In this document: positions 54,701-61,600 of the stretch, in pieces | Position numbering within the stretch: position 1 is the first letter of the stretch | Layout: the number at the start of each line of letters is the position of its first letter | Notes under the pieces: model-generated | Databases searched by the model: none | What the model was told of the DNA's origin: nothing | Seen by the model: the letters and a program-made list of their open reading frames with translations, nothing else | Made by a program: the position numbers and the translations under genes | Assembly (NCBI GenBank): GCA_964398055.1 | Contig: CAYNLK010000009.1 | Span: 1-64,000 of the forward strand | Source: CAYNLK01 sp964398055 | GTDB lineage: Bacteria; Chloroflexota; Anaerolineae; 4572-78; J111 | Length of the DNA: 64,000 bases | Direction: 5' to 3'

Positions 54701-55633
54701 CGAGACTCGGCCGGTGAAGTGGAAACTATGACGGTGGCAGCCAACTGGCACAGCGGGGTAGGAACGCCGCCCACCCCCGTCGGCACCCGCTATTCAAAAG
54801 AAATGCTAACGGCTTTAAACTTTGTACTCGCTTCCGAGCCGGTCTTTGTTGCTGATCCTGAGCAGGACGAGCGCATCGATCCGGCTACGCGGGCAATCCT
54901 GCAACGGCTCAATATTCGCTCTGTGGCGGCAATTCCCCTGTGGGTTGGCGCCCGCCAGGTGGGCAGTTTGCTGCTTGAAGCGGAAGAAGCCCACCACTTT
55001 AGCGAGCAAGAGATCCGGCTCAATCTCTCCCTGGCCGACCAGGCCGCAGTGGCCATCGATAACCAGCGGCTCCTGCAAGAAACCCAGGCCGCGCTGGCCG
55101 AGGTGGAGGCCACTCAGCGCCGCTACACCCTGCAAGCCTGGGAAAGCTACCGGGCCAAACGGACCGCCGCGGCCAGCTATGAGCAGACGCGCGAGGGTGT
55201 GCCGCCGCTGGGCGAGGAACGGTTGGCCGAGCTTGGCCGAATGCGACCGCCGACGGCTCGACTCAGCTCGCCGAAGCCGGCAGACGGCGGACCGCCGCAG
55301 GTTGACCATGGTGAAGCCAGTTTGATTGTCCCGCTCACGGTGCGTGAGACCGTTATTGGGTTGCTCGGTTTGCAGGCTACGGCGGAGCGGGATTGGACGC
55401 CGGCAGAGGTGGCCCTGGTGGAGGCCGTAGCCGAGCAGGTGGCCCAGGCTGCTGAGAACCTGCGCCTCTTTGACGAGACCCAGCAGCGGGCGGCCCGCGA
55501 AAAACGGGTGGCTGAGATCGGTGATAAGATCCGGGCGGCCCAGTCGCTGGAAGAGGCGCTGCAAGTGGCCATCAAAGAGGTTGGTTTGAGTCTGAAAGCG
55601 CCGCAAACGATGGTGCAGTTGGAAGTTGAGTAG
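51731..55633 (+). CDS. Cytoplasmic six-PAS sensor without output domain (array sensor 6)
   Basis: A 1300-residue protein. The frame opens 44 codons earlier inside the previous gene; this ATG lies one base after that stop. Order: PAS (35-150), PAS (155-275), PAS (285-400, with DNVPDYIYVKDTNSRFLIAN), PAS (415-530), PAS (540-660), PAS (670-800), coiled coil, a short GAF-like unit (830-940), GAF (950-1110), degenerate GAF-like (1120-1245) and a shortened common tail (from REKRVAEIGDKIRAAQSLEE) that ends at VQLEVE. Six different PAS domains suggest several small-molecule or redox inputs. No output domain. A 465-bp gap with a repeat and a promoter-like block follows. Confidence 0.85.
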   Translation: MNHPKGQTHRADVANSKPVLSKGEGSPELYRLLFAAASGAILVLQNGGESGWQVVECNAGAAGLLGYERENLLGQGLLAFCPPTQPDGRDSAELLASKIAAALAGESQRFEWLCRRGDQAEFDAHLALSALEFEDETLLQVSLQDISSYKQAQAELRRLAQAVEQSANTVVITDTRGYIQYANPKFTETTGYTLEEALGQHTRILKSGETSPEEYKALWTTISAGQEWRGEFHNKKKNGELYWELASISPIRDQNGIITHFLAVKEDVTARKEAEVTLARERQLLRTLIDNVPDYIYVKDTNSRFLIANNAVARQMGAAGPEELIGQTDFDFYPEQLAAQYYADEQAIIHSGQPLIDREEQGVDPAGREMWYSTTKVPLRDEHGRVIGLVGIGRDVTERKRAEAVRQEAEEVLREAEARYSAVVEQSRDGIVIIQDNLCQFVNQALADMLGYAREEVENSPFINYLAPESRELVAGRVKARLAGEEVPPVYEAKLLRKDGTTFEAELSAGVIQYRGQVADVGVIRDISRRKWAEEAVRESRQMLQLIMDNIPQSIFWKNKELIYLGCNQNFARDAGLDSADEVIGKTDYEMPWLDQAELYRADDRRVMEAGEPVLNYEEPQTTPAGNQIWLRTSKVPLHDAGGNVMAVLGMYEDVTERKQIEVARQESEQRLADIIDFLPTPTFVIDREGNVMAWNQAIAEVTGVKAEDILGKGNYEYALPFYGERRPLLIDLVFEPEEEVTQKYMNVRREGNSLVAENRVFPRGIERHYLLSAAPLYDAQGNLVGAIENFRDITEQKRAEAELRQYQDQLEELVAARTTELEERVRELNALQRLMSREGWQEYQAARRQAAPAYLFDQMAVRPVARTELALPGNGQPQTEPTGDSRTAITPLAVSGEKIGALGVYNNDPAQPLSAEDQAFLEAVAGQVAEALERARLLEQSRMSLAEAEQLYQAGRRLTEAGSLPEILAAVMEVGSIPVINRTLLFTFERDSAGEVETMTVAANWHSGVGTPPTPVGTRYSKEMLTALNFVLASEPVFVADPEQDERIDPATRAILQRLNIRSVAAIPLWVGARQVGSLLLEAEEAHHFSEQEIRLNLSLADQAAVAIDNQRLLQETQAALAEVEATQRRYTLQAWESYRAKRTAAASYEQTREGVPPLGEERLAELGRMRPPTARLSSPKPADGGPPQVDHGEASLIVPLTVRETVIGLLGLQATAERDWTPAEVALVEAVAEQVAQAAENLRLFDETQQRAAREKRVAEIGDKIRAAQSLEEALQVAIKEVGLSLKAPQTMVQLEVE

Positions 55634-55725
55634 AGGTAGGCGGACTCAAGTTGTCATTAACAATCAAAACCGGTAATGTTATTTCGAACGTAACACGGAG
55701 TTCACAAAGAAGGCAGGCAACTACT

Positions 55726-55903
55726 CATGTCATTTCGAGACCGTAGGTCGAGAAATCCCTGCAGGGCGACAATGATGATAGTGACCGTTGGCAAAAATCC
55801 AAGCCAAATTCTGTGAATTCTCGGTGTACCTCAGTGTAATCATATGGAGTGCAGCGGAATAGGCATCGGATATGTCCCCATCAGCGAGGGCTGGAAATGA
55901 CAG
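55726..55903. mobile_element. MITE-like dispersed repeat, copy 2
   Basis: Begins CATGTCATTTCGAGACCG, identical to the left end of the element at 5309, and ends near TGGAAATGACAG. The first 50 or so bases are nearly identical in the two copies; the centre differs. It lies between array sensors 6 and 7. Confidence 0.6.
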
Positions 55904-55979
55904 GCCAACGGACCTTTAGCGCCAAGCTTATGTACTTTTGGGAAGAACTTAAGGTACCAACAGCCCTGATTATGGTGAC

Positions 55980-56017
55980 TTTCGCCACTACAAAAAGTTG
56001 GTGAGATTTAGTATAGT
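55980..56017 (+). promoter_or_regulatory. Conserved promoter-like block before array sensor 7 (copy B)
   Basis: TTTCGCCACTACAAA and, 17 bases on, TATAGT at 56012. Spacing is identical to the block at 32146-32183. Upstream copies of GTACTTTTGGGAA (55932) and GGTACC (55953) are also shared. Apart from this block and the MITE copy I see nothing in the gap 55634-56098. Confidence 0.45.
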
Positions 56018-56098
56018 CATAAGCAACAACCCGGTTGCCCGAAGGATTTGGCAATTGGCCTGCAATGGAGAAATTCATTGAGTAAGGAAGACAGCACG

Positions 56099-58318
56099 GT
56101 GAAACTATTCAGCGATATCAAATCAATACAAGGCAAAATCATGTTGTGGGCCGGGTTAAGTTTGTTCCTATTGGCAGCAATCATTATTGGAATTGCGGCC
56201 CTATCGCTGCGTAATGCAGCCCAGGAGGCAGCGGAACAAGAGGTAACTGCAGTAGCCGAGAACGAAGCGGCGCGGATTGAAGCAGGTCTAAATCAGGCGC
56301 TGGATGCCGCCCGCACCTTGGCCCAGGCGCTGATGTCGATCAAAAGCGCAGAGATATCCACAGCGTTGAGCCGAGACCAGGTAAACGCTATGCTGCGGCA
56401 GGTATTGGAGGAAAATCCTCAATTTTTGGGCACTTACACCCTGTGGGAACCTAATGCCTTTGATGGCCTGGATAGCACCTATGTTAATACTGAAGCCCAC
56501 GATGAAACGGGGCGCTTTATCCCCTACTGGGTTAGGGATTTGGATAATAACATTCATGTTGAGGCGCTACTGGAATATGAAACGCCGGGCATCGGGGATT
56601 GGTATTTACTCCCCAAGAGTACCCAACGGGAGCAAGTGCTCTCACCCTTCTTTTACCCGATTGGAGATCAGGAAGTTCTTCTATCCTCATTTGTGGCGCC
56701 AATCGTAGTTGATGGCGAGTTCTTTGGCATTACCGGGGTAGACCTCCGCGTAGACTTTCTCCAGCATTTGGCAGACGACGTGAACCTGCAAGAGAAAGGC
56801 GGCAAAATGGCAATTGTCAGTAGCGAGGGTACGCTGGCTGGCGTTACCGGTCAACCCGAGTTGGTCGGTGAGCCAGGATCGGCCTTTCTTCAGTTTTACG
56901 GAGATATTCAACCTCGTCTTCAGACAGGTGAGAAGTTCAGCTTAATCCGGCCAGAAGAGAATCTGCTGTTGGTTTTTGTGCCCATTCATTTTGGGAATAC
57001 AAACACCAGTTGGTACACGGTGCTAACCTTACCACTGGATGTAGTTAATGCCCGGCCAACAGCTACTATGTGGCAGTTGATTGGTATTGGAGTCATTCTA
57101 ACTTTGGCCGGCTTAACCTTGCTGTGGTTTGCTGCCAGGCAAATTGCGCAACCTGTCAAAAAAATCACCCAGAGAGCACAGGAAGTTGCGGCTGGAGATT
57201 TCGATAAACGGGTCGAAATCGAGTCTCAGGATGAAATTGGCCACCTGGCTGTTGCCTTCAACAGTATGACCGATCAACTACAAAATCTTTTTTATTCACT
57301 GGAAGAACAGGTACGCGCCCGCACCGCCGAGCTAACTCTGTCGATGGAGGTTGGCCAGCGGGCCGCGGCTATCAGAAACGTGGACGAACTGCTGCCGACC
57401 ATCACAGAATTCATCCGAGCGCGGTTCGATCTCTACTACACCCACGTCTACTTTGTCGACGATATCGGTGAAAATTTGATTATCCAGGCCGGCACCGGCG
57501 CAGTGGGCGAACAACTTTTGGCCCGCCGCCACAGCCTGCCGGTGGGACCTGGCTCGATTGTCGGTCGGGTGGCGGCTGAAGGCCGATCCATTGTCGTGCC
57601 AGACACGGCCGCCAGCGACATCCACAAACCCAACCCCCTGTTGCCGCAGACTCGCTCAGAGTTGGCCGTGCCGCTGCTGGTTGAAGGCCGGGTGCTGGGG
57701 GTGTTGGATATGCAGTCGAACCGGGCCAACACCTTTACCGAGCAAAATGTGACTGTTTTTGAGGCTATGGCCACCCAGTTGGCCATTGCTATTGACAGCG
57801 CCCAACAGTGGACCCGCAGCCAGGAGGCGCAACGTCGCTCAGAAGAAGCGGTCCGCCAGTTGACTCGCGAAGTCTGGGCCGAGCGATTGTCTCGCCAACA
57901 GGGCGAGGTGGGTTTTGTCTATGATCTGGCGGCGATCACTCCCCTGGAGCGCGCTGGCGAGACCATAGCTGCCAACAACGGTTATGCCGTGCCGCTGGTG
58001 GTCCAGAACCAGCCGATTGGCCGCCTGTCCGTGGCCGCCCCGGCGGACCAGCGTTGGTCGGCCGAGGAAGAGGATTTGTTGGCGGCGGTGGCCCAGCAGT
58101 TAGCCCAGAAGGCGGAGAACCTCCGTCTGTTCGAGCAGACCCAGGAGCGGGCCAGCCGCGAGCAGCTTACCCGCCAGATTGCCGACAAGATTCGGGCCAG
58201 CCGCGATATCGAGACCGCCCTCAAAATCGCGGCCGCGGAGTTAAGCCGGGTATTGGGGACCAGCCGGGCGGTAGTTGATTTGCAGCTGACCGAAGTTGAT
58301 GAGACCAGTAGTCAGTGA
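56099..58318 (+). CDS. Membrane Cache-HAMP-GAF sensor without kinase (array sensor 7)
   Basis: A 739-residue protein from the GTG that has AAGGAAG ten bases upstream; TTG codons at 56048 and 56078 are in frame. Order: membrane helix (about 15-37), extracellular double-Cache-like domain (40-320, with TYTLWEPNAFDGLDSTYVN, then IVVDGEFFGITGVDLRVDF), membrane helix (323-345), HAMP (345-395, with DEIGHLAVAFNSMTDQLQ), GAF (415-565), degenerate GAF-like (570-680) and the common tail (from REQLTRQIADKIRASRDIET). The Cache part is close to the Mcp-type small-ligand sensors with YxxxWEP motifs. The last codons and the stop lie in 7-bp repeats. No output domain. Confidence 0.85.
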   Translation: MKLFSDIKSIQGKIMLWAGLSLFLLAAIIIGIAALSLRNAAQEAAEQEVTAVAENEAARIEAGLNQALDAARTLAQALMSIKSAEISTALSRDQVNAMLRQVLEENPQFLGTYTLWEPNAFDGLDSTYVNTEAHDETGRFIPYWVRDLDNNIHVEALLEYETPGIGDWYLLPKSTQREQVLSPFFYPIGDQEVLLSSFVAPIVVDGEFFGITGVDLRVDFLQHLADDVNLQEKGGKMAIVSSEGTLAGVTGQPELVGEPGSAFLQFYGDIQPRLQTGEKFSLIRPEENLLLVFVPIHFGNTNTSWYTVLTLPLDVVNARPTATMWQLIGIGVILTLAGLTLLWFAARQIAQPVKKITQRAQEVAAGDFDKRVEIESQDEIGHLAVAFNSMTDQLQNLFYSLEEQVRARTAELTLSMEVGQRAAAIRNVDELLPTITEFIRARFDLYYTHVYFVDDIGENLIIQAGTGAVGEQLLARRHSLPVGPGSIVGRVAAEGRSIVVPDTAASDIHKPNPLLPQTRSELAVPLLVEGRVLGVLDMQSNRANTFTEQNVTVFEAMATQLAIAIDSAQQWTRSQEAQRRSEEAVRQLTREVWAERLSRQQGEVGFVYDLAAITPLERAGETIAANNGYAVPLVVQNQPIGRLSVAAPADQRWSAEEEDLLAAVAQQLAQKAENLRLFEQTQERASREQLTRQIADKIRASRDIETALKIAAAELSRVLGTSRAVVDLQLTEVDETSSQ

Positions 58319-58377
58319 TCAGTGATCAGTGGTCAGTGATCAGTAGTCAGTGATCAGTGGTCAGTGGTCAGTAGTCG
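58306..58377. repeat. Heptamer tandem repeat spanning a stop codon
   Basis: About nine 7-bp units such as AGTGATC and AGTGGTC. The first unit supplies the TGA stop of array sensor 7, and the preceding units encode its last residues. Confidence 0.85.
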
Positions 58378-58390
58378 GTCTAACTGATTA

Positions 58391-58542
58391 CGAGAGCATT
58401 CGGTAATTCTATAGAAGGCCCTCACCCCCCAGCCCCCTCTCCCAATTTTGGGAGAGGGGGTGCCCGGAGCAAAGCGCAGGGCGGGGGTGAGGGCTTTAGA
58501 GGAGCAATTTAGTCTTATCGGATCAATTACCGAATGCTCTCG
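58391..58542. mobile_element. 152-bp MITE with 18-bp terminal inverted repeats
   Basis: Perfect ends: CGAGAGCATTCGGTAATT at 58391-58408 and its reverse complement at 58525-58542. They are flanked by ATTA on both sides (58387-58390 and 58543-58546), a likely target duplication. The interior is itself a long palindrome of C-rich and G-rich blocks. No coding capacity. It sits inside a field of 7-bp repeats. Confidence 0.8.
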
Positions 58543-58550
58543 ATTACCGG

Positions 58551-58601
58551 TAACTGATAACTCAAAACTGATAACTGATAACTGATAACTGATAACTGAT
58601 A
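58551..58601. repeat. Heptamer tandem repeat
   Basis: Perfect tandem copies of TGATAAC with a 7-bp period, just upstream of array sensor 8. With the repeats at 58306 and the MITE it fills the whole gap between sensors 7 and 8. Confidence 0.85.
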
Positions 58602-58615
58602 GAGCGAGTTATGAG

Positions 58616-61600
58616 ATGAGCGATCAAAATAAGAGCAAAGCAGAACTTCTGACTGAGTTGGCCGAACTGCGCCAGGAAGTGGCTCGGCTGCAAGCGCTTC
58701 AAGCTGAGTGTGTTGAACTGAAACAGCGCCAGACCGGTTTGGGATTGGTTGGTATTGCCGGCGATGTTGCCGGGCTTAAACAAACTGAGGAAGCCTTAAG
58801 AGCCGATGAGGGCAGATATAAGGCTTTGTTAAATGCTATCCCAGATTTGATACTGCGGGTTCACCGCGATGGGACTTATCTGGATGTGAAGCAGCCCCGC
58901 GATTTTCCGGCCCTGGTTTCAGCGGATGATATCGGCAAGAATATGTTTGAGATATTGCCGCCCGAAACGGCCCGCCAACGGCAGTATTATATAGAACAAG
59001 CTCTGCAAACCGGCGACCCGCAAATTTATGAACACGAGTTGGTGCGGGCCGGTGAGAAATTTGCCTATGAGACCCGGATTGCGGCCAGCGGCCAGGATGA
59101 AGTGATCATTATGATCCGCGACATTACTGAACGCAAACAGGCCCTAACCGGTCTGAGTGAAAGCGAAGAGCGTTACCGCCGCCTGTTTGAGGATTCGCCC
59201 ATCTCATTGTGGGAAGAAGATTTATCGGTCGTGAAAGCTTATATCGACCAGTTGCGCCAGGAAGGGATTACCGATTTTAGAACCTACTTTGACCAGCATC
59301 CGGAGGTAGTGCTCCACTATGCTAACCTGGCTCAGATATTAGATGTGAATCCAACCACTCTGAAGCTTTACCAGGCCGCTTCTAAAGAGAAATTTTTCAG
59401 AGAACTGGGCAATATCTTCCGGGAAGAATCGCTGGCTACGTTTAAGGAAGAGATGATTGCCATTGCCGCAGGTCAGAGCCGCTTTGAAGGTGAAAGTGTC
59501 CACTATACGCTGACCGGTTCCAAGATTTATGTAACGTTGAGCTGGTCGGTGGTGCCCGGCTTCGAACAAACCTACGGCAAAGTGGCCGTCTCGCTGATCG
59601 ACATCACCGCTTATAAGGAAACTCAGGCCAATCTGGTCCGGCAAGCTGCCAACCTTGAAACCGTAGCCCACGTTAGCACGGCGATAGCCACTATTTTGGA
59701 TACTGACAAACTGCTGCAAGAGGTGGTTGATCTGACCAAGGAACGGTTTGGGTTGTACCACACCCATATCTATATGCTAAATGAACTGGGGGATGAACTC
59801 AAGCTGGTGGCCGGCGCCGGTGAGGTGGGGCGGCAAATGGTGGCTGAGGGTTGGAGTATTCCTATAGACCAGGAGCAGTCGCTGGTGGCCCGGGTCGCTC
59901 GAACTGGCCAGGGCGTGATTGTCAACGATGTCCGGGCCGCCCCTGACTTTTTACCCAACCCGCTACTGCCTGAAACCCGCTCAGAAATGGCTGTACCGCT
60001 GTTGATTGGTGGACTGGTATCCGGCGTGCTCGATGTGCAGGCTGTTGAGGTTAACTGTTTCAGCGAAGAGGATAGTCGTATTCAAACAATCCTGGCCGCC
60101 CAGATTGCGGTGGCTTTGGAAAACGCCGATCAACACGCCCGTACCCGGGCCGCTCTGGCCGAGATGGAGCAGTCTCAAGGGATACTACGCTCGATCATCG
60201 ACGCCACGCCGGACTGGATCTTTATTAAGGATCGGGAGCATCGCTACCGGCTGGCCAATCAGGGTTACGCCAACGCGCTGCATATGCAGCCTGAGGATTT
60301 TATTGGCAAGAATGATCTGGAATTGGGTTTTCCGGAGGAGTTGGTCAAGGGTAATCCCGAAAAAGGCATCCGTGGTTTCTGGGCTGATGACCGGCTGGTG
60401 TTGGAAACGGGCGAAACGCAGGTTTATCCCAGCGATCCGGTCACTATTGATGGTCAGGTGCACATCTTCCATACCATCAAAGCGCCGCTCCGCGATGCCA
60501 GCGGCGATATCTGGGGTGTGTTGGCCTTTGCCCGTGACGTGACGGATCTGCAGACAGTGGAAGCGGCCCTGGCCAAACGGGCCGTCGAATTGGAAACGGT
60601 TGCTCAAGTGGGCACGGCCGCTGCCACAATTTTGGAGACCGATCGGCTGCTGCAAACTGTGGTTGACCTCACCAAAGAACGATTTAACCTGTACCATGCC
60701 CACATCTACTTACTCAATGACCCCTCCCTTGAAGGGGGGGGCGAGGGGGAGATGCTTGTTCTGGCCGCCGGGGCGGGCGAAGTCGGCCGGCAGATGGTCG
60801 CCGAAGGGTGGGGCATCTCGCTCCAGCGTGAGCAATCGTTGGTGGCTCAGGCCGCCCGGGCCCGCCGTGGCGTCATTGTCAACAATGTTCAGGAGGAGCC
60901 GGGCTGGCTGCCCAACCCGCTGCTGCCGGAGACTCGGTCCGAACTGGCCGTGCCGCTGATTGTGGGCGATCAGGTGTTGGGCGTGCTGGACGTGCAGGCT
61001 GATGTTGTTAACCGTTTTACCGAGGAGGATGTCCGGATTCAAACCACGCTGGCCGCCCAAATTGGTGTGGCTTTGCGGAACGCCAGATCGTACCAGCAGG
61101 CCCGTCAGGCCAGTCTCCTGTTGCAAGAGCGGGTAAGAGAGCTGGACTGTTTGAATGAGGTGGGCCGGGAGATCGAAGAGAACCCGCCGCTGCCGGAGTT
61201 GCTACAGTGGGTCGCTGAACGTATTCCTGCGGCGATGCGCTATCCGGAGTTATGCCGGGTGGCCATTGAGTATGATGCTCAGACTTATGGCCAGGCTGAG
61301 GCCATCGATTTACCGAGCCAGATGGCCCACGGTCTGTACGTTGGCGGTCAGTTGTTAGGCCGAATTCATATCGCTTATACCGAAAAACGCGACTTTCTGG
61401 ATGAAGAGAGCGCCCTGTTGGGCGGCATCGCCACCCGCGTGAGTAGCTACATTGAGAATCAGCGGCTCATCGAGCAGACCCAACAACGAGCCGCCGAACT
61501 TGAAGATACGACCAACTTCCTGGACTCCATTCTGGAGAACATTCCCACGATGCTCTTTGTGAAAGATGCCGAGGACTTACGCTTCGTGCGCTGGAATAAA

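Noticed and set aside
58306..58601. CRISPR-like array
   Set aside because: Units are 7 bp with no unique spacers and no cas genes; it is a short tandem repeat.
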